From: Planococcus citri
Taxonomy: Eukaryota; Arthropoda; Insecta; Hemiptera; Pseudococcidae
Reading direction: 5' to 3'
DNA length: 64,000 nt
Assembly (NCBI RefSeq): GCF_950023065.1
Contig: NC_088677.1
Coordinates: forward strand, 73,743,469-73,807,468
The notes beneath the pieces were generated by a model that worked only from the letters and a program-made list of their open reading frames with translations, was not told the origin of the DNA and did no database searches. Made by a program: the position numbers and the translations under genes. Positions 1 through 12,200 of the stretch are shown one piece after another; the first letter of the stretch is position 1, and every line of letters begins with the position of its first letter.

Positions 1-322
1 TCAACCTCACACTGTTATTGATCGATTTTCTTTCCAAGTTGTTTTAAAATCTGACATTATTATGTCAGGGAAGTCAAGAAAATATTTTCCCGTTTTCAAA
101 AGTCGGCGTTTCTTGATAGATTTTCTTTCCAAGTTTAACACAACCTGTATGTCTGTTTTTCTGAGTATGCCCGAGTCTGTGCATTCTGATCGGGCATTCT
201 GACTACTGTCTCCGTCGGGGCATTGGGAAGCGGTCAAGATTTTCTGGTCACACGGACATGTGCAGCAGAGGGTCTGTCGTCCTTGAATCGCTGCACTAGA
301 GATGAAGAGATTCTTTAAAATT

Positions 323-372
323 GAGTCCGAGTCTCACGAGCCCGAGTGCGGCCTCACGAGTCCGAGTCTCAC
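323..372. repeat. 50-bp direct repeat, copy 1
   Basis: A GC-richer block is repeated base for base at 683-732. It is built from smaller degenerate words around GAGTCCGAGTCTCACGAG. Between the copies lies unrelated AT-rich sequence. No coding function is visible; small reading frames across it come from the repeat. Confidence 0.85.
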
Positions 373-682
373 AAGGAGGAGCTCAATGCAAAAATAGCCC
401 TTATTAGTTTGAAAAAAAATTGGGGAGGTGCTTTTCTCCACATGCATTGAATGGATGCATCAGTATTATAGCCCGCCAAAACTTTTTTATGAGAGTAACA
501 TGAACTACTCTAGTTGATAGAAAAAAATCACTTTGAACACATGCATACCACTTCATCAGGACTTTATAGTGGTTTTTTGTCTTGCTCGTGTTTTACTTTC
601 ATTTTTGCAATGACAGCTCCTCTTAAGAGTCCCTTCATGAGTCTCCAGAGTCTTGAATTTGGAGAAATTCGGCGTTTTATGC

Positions 683-732
683 GAGTCCGAGTCTCACGAG
701 CCCGAGTGCGGCCTCACGAGTCCGAGTCTCAC
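683..732. repeat. 50-bp direct repeat, copy 2
   Basis: Identical to 323-372, and followed by a further ACGAGTCCGA word, so this copy is slightly longer. Downstream (740-900) comes a stretch rich in CAGTC/GTCAG words with no supported gene. Confidence 0.85.
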
Positions 733-899
733 GAGTCCGAAATTGCTGGTGTTGGCCATTCCGGTTGCTCAGTCTCCGTCTGTTCCAACAGTCCGACTGG
801 TCTTTCTTAGTCAGCTCTGTTACCGGGTGCTCAGTGCGGTTGGTCTACTGTCTGTTCAGTCTCTGTGTGCTCAGTCAAGTCAGCTCAGGTCAGCTGGAT

Positions 900-1780
900 A
901 AAAATGGAAGAAAAGTCTCCTATCCAAAGAAAGTTTTTAATCTGTACATTCCGGGAAAGGATGGAGTTGAGGAATGGTTTGCATTCAAAACGAATTTGAT
1001 TATGGCTTCTGAATTTTTGCAACTTTTCGATAAATGATGATTTTTTCATAATTTATGTACTTTGTGTAATGCCATTTCCTGTTTCTCAGTGTTTGGGAAA
1101 GCTGTCCCATCTAGGTACTCTTACAATTAGATCCAATAATCAAGTACCTAGGTAGTAGGTACATACGTACATATTAATTTGAAATACTGTTGTTTTTTTG
1201 GTGAACATTTTTATAATATTGGTAGAAGTAGATATACCTACATTTTACAGAGCACATTTGGCATTGACGAAAAAGTGCCTCATATTTTAAACTAATTATA
1301 ATGTATAGTAGGTACATATAAGTTGAATACGAATCGATTATGATGACCCCTCACCCCATCTCCACTATCTTCTGAATGGCAGCTCAGTTTTATGAGATCA
1401 TACTTTTCAGGAAATTTCAGCACCCCAGCAGTATTTTAAAATTCCAGAAGAAGAATTAAATTTTCCAATTTCCATTCAAAATTTGCAGAAGTTTAAAGTT
1501 TTTTGATGAAGTAAGCCTGAGACAAATTTGTATCATTTTTGGAAGATGACTGGAATTGCTTCTTCACTGGATTCGGCACAGCTTGGTATAAGTAATTCGG
1601 GCCCTCGGCTGTTTCCATACAAGGTGTCTAGGCTTTTTCGTTTGTCGTTTTCTAAAAAATGCTCTAATTTGAAACAGGTTCACGAAATCGATCAACTGAC
1701 GAACTTGGAGAAAAATTGGGATGACTTATGGGAAAGGATGGAGTTGAGAATTGGTTTCCATTCGTTATTTTTTTTTTCTT
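900..1780 (+). other. two related decayed coding-like patches
   Basis: At 940-1000 one frame reads GKDGVEEWFAF. At 1731-1765 a second patch reads GKDGVENWFPF, but a stop codon lies shortly upstream in that frame. The two DNA stretches are clearly related (both contain GGAAAGGATGGAGTTGAG). They look like a duplicated exon or element, at least one copy of which is decayed. I do not recognise the family. Confidence 0.3.
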
Positions 1781-1937
1781 GACTTCTCATTTTTTGGCAT
1801 GAAAAATTCCCTTAATTAGGTAATTTATAAAAATGCTTTGCTCTTTTCAAGAGATTATTATTATTTAGAATAAAATGGGAAGTTGATAGGTAATTAAAAT
1901 GAAAAATATTTTAACGTAATAATGTATCATTTTTTAG

Positions 1938-2306
1938 GGACTGTTTTCCACCCACTGACGACTGCCATCTTCAAACTGAATTACTGATTCGGACTCCTGA
2001 AAAATTCAAACACATACTTACCTATCATAGTATTGAAAATCTCAAGATACCAATAATGGTAAGTAAATCATACTCTCATTCTTGTACATAAATCTTCGTA
2101 TAAGTAATTAAATACATATAATGCATTTTCAATATTTAACAAATAAAGTGATATTTCTTTTTATAGGTTCGCATCGTAGCAAGTTCCAAGTATGATGATT
2201 TAGAAAGATACGAAATGTGATTTTTTGGCAAGTTCTTGCTCATTTGATAGAATTACTACTTACAAGATATAAATTTGAAGACAAATTCAACAAACAACGA
2301 TCGTTG
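1938..2306 (+). pseudogene. possible gene fragment with two spliced exons and a frameshift
   Basis: Two exon-like blocks with good splice sites: 1938-2058 (acceptor TTTTTAG, donor GTAAGT) and 2167-2306 (acceptor TTATAG, donor GTGAGT). Block 1 reads in one frame through LLIRTPEKFKHILTYHS to KIPIM. Block 2 continues in phase as VRIVASSKYDDLERYEM and then meets TGA at 2218-2220. From 2217 a different frame carries protein-like sequence (VIFWQVLAHLIELLLTRY) to the donor. The pattern fits a one-base loss in a formerly coding exon, or a sequence error. No family is recognised. The exon at 3353 could be its continuation and would end it after HNYEDS. Confidence 0.35.
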
Positions 2307-3352
2307 GTGAGTGTTTTTTGTTTTTTAAAATATTTCATAGAAATTGCCTCATACATGTCTGACATCAGCTCGATATGTCAGAGAGATGTGATGAATTTTA
2401 AAATGATATAAAGTACAGGGGAGTTTTTAGAGCAATGAGTAGATTTTTGAAGGCGACATCGAGTAGTCATCGGTTTACTTTAGATTGAATTTATGCTATC
2501 GACAAATGTCGTAATTTTTTTTAACAATACACTTACACGTAATTTAAGTATGAATACGAATTAATTTTGATGAACCCTGAGCCCTCCACCCCTCGACAGT
2601 TTATCATTACCTGGTAATTCTTTTCACGAAATTTTGGCACGTTGACTCTGATGAAAAGTGTTACCTGCCTACGAACATACGTAGGTATATGAACCTCCCT
2701 TTTTTTAAAGAGTATTTTAGTGGTAAGTTCCGGAAATTGAGATACAATGAATTTTTTTCAAGGCGCGAATTTATGAGATTTGTTTATCATGGTTCATCTT
2801 ACCTATCTTTTATGGGTTTATTTTTATTGTTTTTTCTATGTAGGTACGAGTCTATGAAAACAGTTGGCGGGTCAATTTTTTGAGAAAGAATATTTTAAAA
2901 TCGTGGATATTCGGTACATATTGCGTAGGTATTCAAAATGCCACAAATATTTGCCAACTACATTACTCATTTCATTGGACATCATAGATTTCTACCGTGA
3001 AGTACCATCATACTCTGAAATTGGACGATGTAATTAATTTTATTTCGTAAAAATGTTAATATTGTACCTAATTTTAAAATGTATTTTGTAATTTATTTTG
3101 TCGTGCCCAAATAATTCTGCTTGGCATTATGTACCTAAACCTATGAAATGCATAGTACCTATCTTAAGTTGTAAGGGTATCCGGATACTTAAGTAGATTT
3201 AAGCAGTAGGTTTTAAGCATAGGTAATGATCGTATCTATTTCTAAGTACGTATGTATACCTATCAACTGTTGGTGTATTTGCGATTGCATTCATTATTTT
3301 TCATGTCATGTTTATTGTAATTGCATATTGTTATACTAATGTTTTTTTACAG
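2307..3352. other. non-coding stretch
   Basis: AT-rich, with many copies of the short word TAGGTAC/GTACCTA that recurs through the window. No reading frame, RNA or repeat boundary could be supported. Confidence 0.5.
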
Positions 3353-3401
3353 CATAATTATGAAGATTCGTAGATCAAGTAGATCTATTGATGGCGGCAA
3401 G
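3353..3401 (+). other. possible short internal exon (rut leader or tail of the upstream fragment)
   Basis: A 49-bp block with a strong acceptor (polypyrimidine run then ACAG at 3349-3352) and a perfect donor (AAG|GTAAGT at 3402). It holds an ATG at 3360 followed by 13 sense codons (MKIRRSSRSIDGGK). If spliced to the first rut exon at 5450, that frame differs from rut and stops after about 20 further codons, so it would be an upstream ORF. Alternatively it closes the fragment at 1938-2306. Splice signals are all that support it. Confidence 0.35.
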
Positions 3402-5449
3402 GTAAGTGAATATTGAGTTAATTATGAGAATACGCGTTTGCGTTTATTTTTATGAAATTTGATTGAAAACGTTTAATGAAAAGTTACTTTTTTGATATTG
3501 AAAGATGGTGGATATTGAGGCTCTGATAAAAATATATTTTTACAATCGTCTAGTCTTCTCCAAAATTGTACATAGCATTGATGTATTTCCTGATGAGATA
3601 ACTCCGTGTTTAAATGAGTGTCAGAAGGCAAAATTTTAATTATGTACCTACTTAAATCATTTTGATGCGATCGAAATCGAAAATTTTGAGTCAATCTTTC
3701 TAGCTGAACCCTGAATATTTACGTTTATTTGTATTGTCTAGTTAGTTTATGACATCAACTGCGATCTTCACGATATTTATTTATGATGGATTGGAAACGG
3801 ATAGAATAGGTAACAGAAAAGTTACGGCGATGTACTTATATGTATAAAAGGATTATTATCGAACGTACAAACGTACACACCTATGTAATTTATTGAAAAT
3901 TATTATAATCTGCATGAAAACGAGGATAAAGGCAGGTGGATAAATTTTAGCACTAAAATAGGTAAGTCAACATTTTCATCCTTTTTTTTTGTAAAAGCCC
4001 CCTCCTCCCCGAAAAATTATACTTTATTGAAAATCTAATATTATATTTCGGATGGCTTGAAGGTTTTCATTTACGAGGGTTTTGCATTGTTCAGATGAAA
4101 TTTATTATGAACCCTTTTTTTTTGGCAATGAACTCGAAGGTTTTGATCTTCAAGTTCTGTTCATTCTTATTTGGCGATGTAAAACTAAAAGACAGATTGT
4201 GAAAACATTTGTTGAAAATTTGTGGGTTTCAATTCAATTTTTAGGGAAAGTGGGAAACCCAGTCCCCCTCCTCAGTACAGGAATCTCTAATTAGAATGAA
4301 ACTTGGTGGTTGGAAGAGGGTATACGTATACGTTTCTCAAAAGGAGCCTCAAGAAACCTCCATCTCCATTTTCCCTTCTTAATTCAATTCTCAACTGCTG
4401 AAGTTGATTTTTCAATTTTTGGCGATGATAATTTTTTTTAATAAGTGTACTAAATTTGTAAATTGTAACACATTCGAATTCGTGGAACTTGTCCCTAGCT
4501 GAAACAAAATAATTTTATTAATTTTATATACTTTTGAATTTTGATTGATCACGATTCACGAATAAAAACGTAACAATAGGTAAGTGTAAGGTATCGAAAT
4601 TGGAAAAATAAAAAAAAAACTTGTATTTTTCATTTTTTCAAAAAATTTACGTTGAGAGGTTTGAATGTATTCTGTATGAAAATTTGATGAAAAATTCCAT
4701 TAAAAAATTGAAAAGAAATCAAAATCTGCGAAAATCTCAATTCTCAAAGTCAAAATTATATTCACTGGCAGTTCGGTACCTCCTCCCGAAATAACATACG
4801 GAAAAGAAATACAAATAATGTAAGCTGTGTCTAGCCGCAGTAAATCGCGAAGCGGTAGCTGTTCCTAGATTCTGTGGCTTGTTCCCCACCTCTAAACCTC
4901 TCTTTTCCCTCCATCCACAATGAACGATGCATTAATTAAATTGATAAACAAATTTATTTTAAAACACCTAAATAGAGTAATAGATATATTATTTATTTAA
5001 TTATGGGATAAGTTCGAGTTATTTTATTCAAGCAAGTGATGTGAATTTTGCCAACGACTGGAATCAAAATGCAGAGCATACTGTGTGCTTTTATGTCATT
5101 TCACCGCAGAAAGTAATTTTCCATAAATTAGTGAATTTCTATCGAGAAAACAATGCATTCTCCCTGAATATGTTTTAGAGGTAACTAATTTATTTTTGGA
5201 ATTGTTCTTGTACGATTGCATTGAGATGTACCGGCGGTATCTATTGAATTAGTTTCAAACAGTTGTGATCATACACGAAGACTTGTATCGATAATTATTG
5301 ATCTTTACATTATCCCATTAGTCTAGTGAAAAAGTTTCGCCTGTTCATTGATTCACATCGAACAGATATTACACGATAATCTAGTGTAGAAATGAAATTC
5401 ATTTGCGCTCAACTTGATCAATTTTCCTATATTTTGTTTGTTTTCACAG
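3402..5449. other. upstream region or 5' intron of rut
   Basis: AT-rich and non-repetitive apart from short homopolymers. It ends in a good polypyrimidine tract and CAG at 5447-5449, directly before the exon carrying the rut start codon. The rut promoter and first non-coding exon must lie here or further upstream; I could not place them. Confidence 0.5.
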
Positions 5450-5480
5450 CTAGTTGAATTCATCAATCCAAAATCTAAAC

Positions 5481-6296
5481 ATGGATCACAGCGTGAAAGC
5501 GATGACCACTAGTCGTGGGTTTTCTCTTTCTCGGATATTCAATCGGCATCGATTTGAAAACGACGAATTGGAATGTTTATACCAGCGTTATGTATTCAAA
5601 TTGCAACATTCGTCTGTGGCTAGTGTGATAGTACTATTCATCATATTGACATCTCTTTTGGCGAATCTCAGTTTCTTTTACGCTCAAGGACCATCGTCGC
5701 AGAATGTATACCATATAGTTCACTGTCTACTATTCGTCATTCTTCTGATTTTCTTGAACACGAAATATATGCACGATTCGTATCTGCTATGGATTTGCTA
5801 CACAATATTGTTCTTCTGCGGTACGTTCTGCATTGTTTCTTTGCCCATCGGAAGTTCTGCTCCTTCGGAGAATATGATATTGAAAATCGAAACTCGACGA
5901 GTTATAGCGGAAGGAGTTTGGCAAATTATATTCGTTATATTTCTCGCGTATACTATGATGCCTGTTAAAATGCTGGTTGCGTTATCATTCGGCATAACAT
6001 TACCTTTGATTCATTTAGTCACCTCTGTAATATTTGCTCAAGAATTTCCTCATTTAATCTGGCAGCAGGTATTCGTCTTTACTTCTTTTTTTTTAAATCG
6101 AAGTTATTAGTGAACGAGGAGTAATCGTGTATTGATTTGTTCGTAGATTGTTAGCAACGTGATCATATTCTCCTGCGTGAATATTATTGGTGTTTTATTA
6201 CATTCTTTGACTGAAAACGCTCAACGTAAAGTATTTTTGGATACCAGAAATTGTATCGCCGCTAGATTGCATATCGAAGATGAAAATGAAAAACTT
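5481..6296 (+). CDS. rut: rut exons 1-2: N-terminus and first membrane domain
   Basis: Residues 1-246. About 50 soluble residues precede a series of hydrophobic segments starting near residue 53 (SVIVLFIILTSLLANLSFF). They end before TENAQRKVFLDTRNCIAARL, the conserved helix that links M1 to the first catalytic domain in AC1/rut. Exon 1 (5481-6068) joins exon 2 (6147-6296) in phase 0. A read-through frame into the intron from 6069 is not coding. Confidence 0.93.
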
Positions 6297-9200
6297 GTAA
6301 GTGAATCGTTCTGTTTTCTTTATTTAAAAATTCTCATGTTGAGATGAATACTGGGATGTGTTTTAAATTTCGATTATATTGATGAGGCTTCAGACCTTAT
6401 TTTGTCCTCTCCGAGATGGAAGTGGTGCAATGTAATTATATTTTGTGTTTCTAACTTTCAACTCGTAAGTTAGAGTAGAGATATTTACATTTCCAACTCA
6501 TCAAGTTGAACACAAACGAAAAATGTAAATTGCATTTCACCGCTTCTATCTGCGGAAGGAGGGACAGAAATAAGATCTGGCGTATGGCGCATGTATTTGT
6601 ATGTGTATTTAAGTAAAGTATGTATGTAGTCGAAGGTCTTACACTTATTATGTACTGACGTCATTTCTCCGAAATTTTTTAAAATTTCAAATTAATTCGT
6701 ACGCTTTCATATCCTCTAATTATTTTTAAACAGATTGCTTCTTTATGTATTATTTTTATGGGTGCATTATTCGTACTTAATGTTGCCAAATTATTTCTAC
6801 AATAAAAAAAAGTATTTTCGTCAAAAAATTATGAACACAAATATTAAAGAATATTTTTTAACGATTTTTTCAGGAAAGACTATTGTTGTCTGTGTTACCT
6901 CAGCATGTCGCGATGGAAATGATGAATGATATTATGTCTCCGGTGGAAGGACAGTTTCATAAAATATACATTCAAAAGCATGAAAATGTCAGGTAAAGAC
7001 GTACCGAAGTCAATGTTTCATTTCGTAGGAACTTTAAATTACATTTTATCGTTATTTTTTTAGCATTCTATTCGCTGATATCGTTGGTTTTACTGTACTG
7101 GCATCTCAGTGCACCGCTCAAGAAGTAGTTCGTTTGCTTAATGAATTATTTGGACGTTTCGATCAACTTGCTACGGTCAGTATACAATAATACAGGCATA
7201 CCTAGTCTCAAACAGTCTCTCTTTAATGATCTAAACATATTTGTATGACTGATTTTAGGAAAATCATTGTTTGAGAATCAAAATTCTTGGTGATTGTTAC
7301 TACTGTGTTTCCGGACTACCGGAACCTCGTTCAGATCATGCTCGATGTTGCGTTGAAATGGGACTCGATATGATCGATGCTATTGCGTAATTTTTTTTCA
7401 ATACAAGTTGTTTTTGATTGGTAAAGAGACAATATTGCTCATGCTGAGTTATCTTTGCAGAGCGGTAGTGGAAGCCACTGATGTGAATTTGAACATGCGA
7501 GTCGGTATACATTCGGGACGTGTGCTGTGTGGAGTGCTGGGATTACGAAAATGGCAATACGATGTTTGGTCCAATGATGTGACTTTAGCTAACAATATGG
7601 AAGCAGGAGGAGAACCAGGGTAACGTAATCAAATCAAATAATAGTCCAAACTTGAATAATATTTTTTAAATTGAAATTTTTTAATTTTTGCAGACGAGTT
7701 CATATCACTCAAGCGACGTTGGATTCGTTAGGGGGTGAATATGAAGTAGAGGCTGGTCATGGTGCTACTCGAAATCAGTATTTGAGAGATAATAATGTGA
7801 CGACTTACTTCGTTATTCCTCCGGCTCGTCGAAGAAAAGTAAGCTTTCTATAAAGTACTTACTGTTTTTTATTAGTAGTCTGCACTTTCATATTTTCATA
7901 ATCCTGCGTATCAGTAGTTGGAAATTATGAATACATGTTTTAATAATTTCTCAAACCATTGCTGAAAAAAAATTGAATTATGATACGCGTACTTAATAAT
8001 GTAGGTATTCATGTTCATCAATCATTCGATTTGGTACTTGTGCTTTCAGTACGCTTTTTAGAAACTAGTGTTTGTTTACAAATGTAGGTTTACGGAAATT
8101 ATATCACAGCAAAAATGTTGGTGATTTTTCGTATCTTCTATTTTAGTTTTAATTTCTATTTACCTACATACGTATAAAGTACGTACATTTGTGATTCGTT
8201 TGTAATTTTGTGATGTTTTAAAAGCCTTTACAAATGAAATCTGGTGTTCTTCATGCTGTAAGCGGAGCTGGTCATAAATTGTCGTTTAAAAATGTGTCTA
8301 ACGTGGTAGTGCAACTGTTGCATTCTATTAAGTATTCTGTCGAAGTACCGTTTAGCAATATCAACGCTGTGTCCGATGGCAAAGGAGTCAGTTCGTATAA
8401 GGTAAGTGAATTTTCAACCTGCAAGATATCATTATTTTTTGCGAAAAAAACTGCCGCAATTACGTTCGTTCCATGTTCTCGATTAATTTTGGAGTGAACG
8501 AAAATCAAATTATTAGAAAAAATAACAGTTGAAATTTGATTGGTTCGTGAGAAAAAAAATCTGTCAAGAATTCGAAAGATTTGAAATTGAAATTTTTTAC
8601 AGAATTTTTAATTTTTAAATAATTCTTTTTTTAATAAATATCTGAGTGAATCGAATTGTAAATAGTTTTTTTCTCATATTCATGACCATGACTTACAAAA
8701 AAAAAAACTTTTTTGCTTTCAGCCTTTTTTAAAAAAATTGAATTTAATTGTTATTAATTTTGAATTTTAGGTATTGGATTTACAACGTGCCATCAACGAA
8801 CCATCATCAAGTAGACGAGGAGTTGGAAACGACAGCTCATCATTACTTTTCCGTAATATGGCCGGTGGAAAGGTACGAGTATTTAGTCTACAGTTCAATG
8901 GGCAAAAAGTGCTCTAGAAATCGAACTAGGCATTTTTGCGACCCAAAAAATTGAGTTTGCTTTTAGTAGATTTGGTTGCTAATTGCACAAAGAACTGTTG
9001 TAGAATGATTTGATAGTGATGTTGCGACCTATCAAAATATTCAAAATGGGTTAAAATTCCCCCGAGAAATTTAAAACTTTCTACTAAAATGTTTCTTGAG
9101 CACAAAACTGGGCAATGATTTTTGAGATTTTTGAAAAAGTATACATAACTTGATCTCACAAAATGGGTTAAAATTTCCGCGAGAAATTTCAGCATTTTTG

Positions 9201-12200
9201 AAGAATCTTGAACACAAAACAAGGATCATGATTAAGTATTCGGATTTTCGAAAAAGTAGGCTATATTTAATAATTCGATATTACAAAAAGAGATAAAATT
9301 TCACCAGAAATTCAAATATTTCCTCGAAAATGTTTTTTAAGCATTTTTGAAAAATATCGAGTCGAAAACTTGATTATCATTTTTGAGATTTTTGAAAAAG
9401 TGTAATTCGATCGATCATTTTGCGTATTTTGAAGAATTTTGAGCCAAAAACTGGGTCACGATTTTAATTCTCAATCTATTGAAATGGGTGAAAATTTCGC
9501 GAAAAATTCGAATAAGTAATTCCAAAAAAATGTATTTTGAAGAATTTTGAGCCAAAAACTGGGTCACGATTTTAAAAAATTTGGAAAAAATGTAATTCTC
9601 AATTTATTGAAGTGAGTTGAAATTTTGCGAGAAATTCGAATAATTCCAAAAAATGTATTTTGAAGAATTTTAGCCGAAAACTGAGTTGTGATATTTGAGT
9701 TTTTTGAAAAAGTGTAATTTGATCTATCAAAAAAGGTTAATTTTACAGAAAATCCAATTATTTTCATGAAAATGTTGTTTGAGCAGTTTGGAAGAATTTC
9801 GAGCCCAAACCTGGGGCACGATTTTCGAGCCCAATCTATTAAAATGGGTTAAAATTTTGTGAGAAATTCGAATAAGCTTAATTCCAAAAAATGTATTTTC
9901 AGCCAAAAATTGGATTGTGATTTTTGAGTTTTTAAAAAAAGTGTAATTCAACCTATCAAAATGGATTCAAGATTTCGAGAGAAAATCGAGTATTCTCAAA
10001 AATATTTCTTGAATACTTTTGAAAAATTTTGAGCCCAAAACTGAGTCACGATTTTTGAAATTTTTGAAAAAAGTGTAATTAAACCAAATAAAATGGATTA
10101 AAATTTCACGAGAATTTCGAATATTTACACTAAGTTTTTTGGGAGCATCTTTTGAAAAATGTTGAGCCCAAAACTGAGTCATAATTTTAGAGTTTTTTGA
10201 AAAACTTTTCAATTCAACATATCGAAATGGATCAAGATTTCGAGAGAAAATCGAGTATTTCCTAAAAAATATTTTTTGAGCATTTTAGAAGAATTTTTAG
10301 CCCAAAATTGGATCACAATTTTTAGATATTCTTGAAAAAGTGTAATTAAGTCTATCGAAATGAGTTAGAATTTCGCGGGAAATTCGAATATTTCAATAAA
10401 AATGTTTTTTGAGCATCTTTTGAAGAATTTTGAGCCTAAAATTGGGGTTACGATTTTTGAGTTTTTTAGAAAAAAGTCAAGCTAATTCGACCTACCTATT
10501 GAAATCGTTTGAGATTTCGCAGGAAAATCAAATATTTCCATGAAAATGTTTTTTGAGCTTTTTTGGTGAATTTTGAGCCCAAAATTGGGTCATGGTTTTC
10601 GGTATTTTTGAAAAAGTGTGAAGCGACCTATCAAAATTTGTTAAACATTTCCTGAGAAAATCAAATATTTCCAGAAATATGTTTTTTATGATTATTGAAA
10701 AATAATTTTCTCAAGTATTTCTGTGGATATCTTTTTCGAAAATCCCTCAGATTGTTATCCTGTTTTCGACTCAAAATGTCTCAAAAATGCTCTTTAAATA
10801 TTTTCGAGGAAATATTTGGCTTTTTCACGAAATTTTTAACCCATTTTGATGTGTCGAATTAAACTTTTTCAAAAATGACGAAAATCGTGACCCAGTTTTA
10901 GGCTCAGCGAAAATCTAAAATACGTCTTTTCTGACATTTTATATCGATTTCTACCAAATACCTAACTGAATGTTTTCGGTCCCAAAATTGCAAACCACTT
11001 GACACTTTTTGCCGATTGAACTATTGGACCAATTCATTTTGTTTTATGAGAATTTCAAATTATTATAATAATCTTTGAACGAAATTTCTGTATAGCACAA
11101 AGTAACCGAGAAATTTAAACGACCGTTCAAGAAACGCCATTCCAGCATTTATCATCAGCCTTCAAACCGTGTGAATAAGTACTTGAATCAGGCCATAGAG
11201 GCACGAAGTGTTGATCGAGAAAAGTCTACTCACGTTAACCTGTTCACACTTTGCTTTAAGGATAAAAATAAAGAGAATCAAGTACGTATTTTTGAAATTT
11301 ATTTAGATTACGTCTTTTGACAGTACAGTTACAATTATTATTAATTAATCCTCCTATGTTGTATTTGTAGTATCACGCCGATACAGACGCAGGATTCACC
11401 AGTTCACTGGCATGCAGTCTTGTAACGTTGGTTCTTGTAGCGGCCATTCAGTTTATTGTTTTACCTAGGACGAAAATTTTGTTGCTATTGTTTTTGATAG
11501 CATTTATTTGGAATGCTGTAAGTGATTTTTTTTAGAATTGGTAGTTGTTAAACAAATACATAGATGGTGAATGTTCGGTTCGTGCTACGTTATAAAAAAA
11601 AAAAAGAAACAGTGAATTTGTATTTTGTCCGTTTAGTAAAATCCTTTTCGACCATTTGTTATAATGCTTAGGTAACTTTATGTGAGATTATTAATGATAA
11701 CCTCGTATTGGGGTTTTATAGGTGGTGTTAATGTTGTTATTAGCTGTACGTCTTCGTTGGATTATTTGGGATATTTCGCAAAGTTTCGTATTGCGTATCG
11801 CTATTATTACTTTTACCGTTATATTAGTTTACGCTGTAGCTCAAGTGAATGTGGTATGTTGTTTTTTTGTTCATTCGCATGTATAGTAGATACTTATTTA
11901 ACCGGCGTTTGCTGGCATAGCAAACCATATTGAATTTGGTACCAACGTGTAGCTCTCGCCGAGACGAACACAACGCGCTACCTACAAGCCCCTCTATCTA
12001 TTCATGGAAAGAAACTGCGAGCGTCTAAAGTGTACCAAATGAGCAAAAAATGAAAAATTGTCAAAATGAAAAATTCGACCTGGGGAGCTTGTAGAGCATT
12101 CTTTTAGCTAAAAATTGCAATTTTTGGCATTGGCCTACCTTCATTTTTGAAGAATTTATGCAACTTTGAAGTTTTGAAACAGATCAATTTGAGTAAAATT

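Noticed and set aside
5454..5480. Upstream in-frame extension of rut from a TTG
   Set aside because: It is only an open stretch in front of the real ATG at 5481; eukaryotic initiation at TTG is not expected and an in-frame TAG lies immediately before it.
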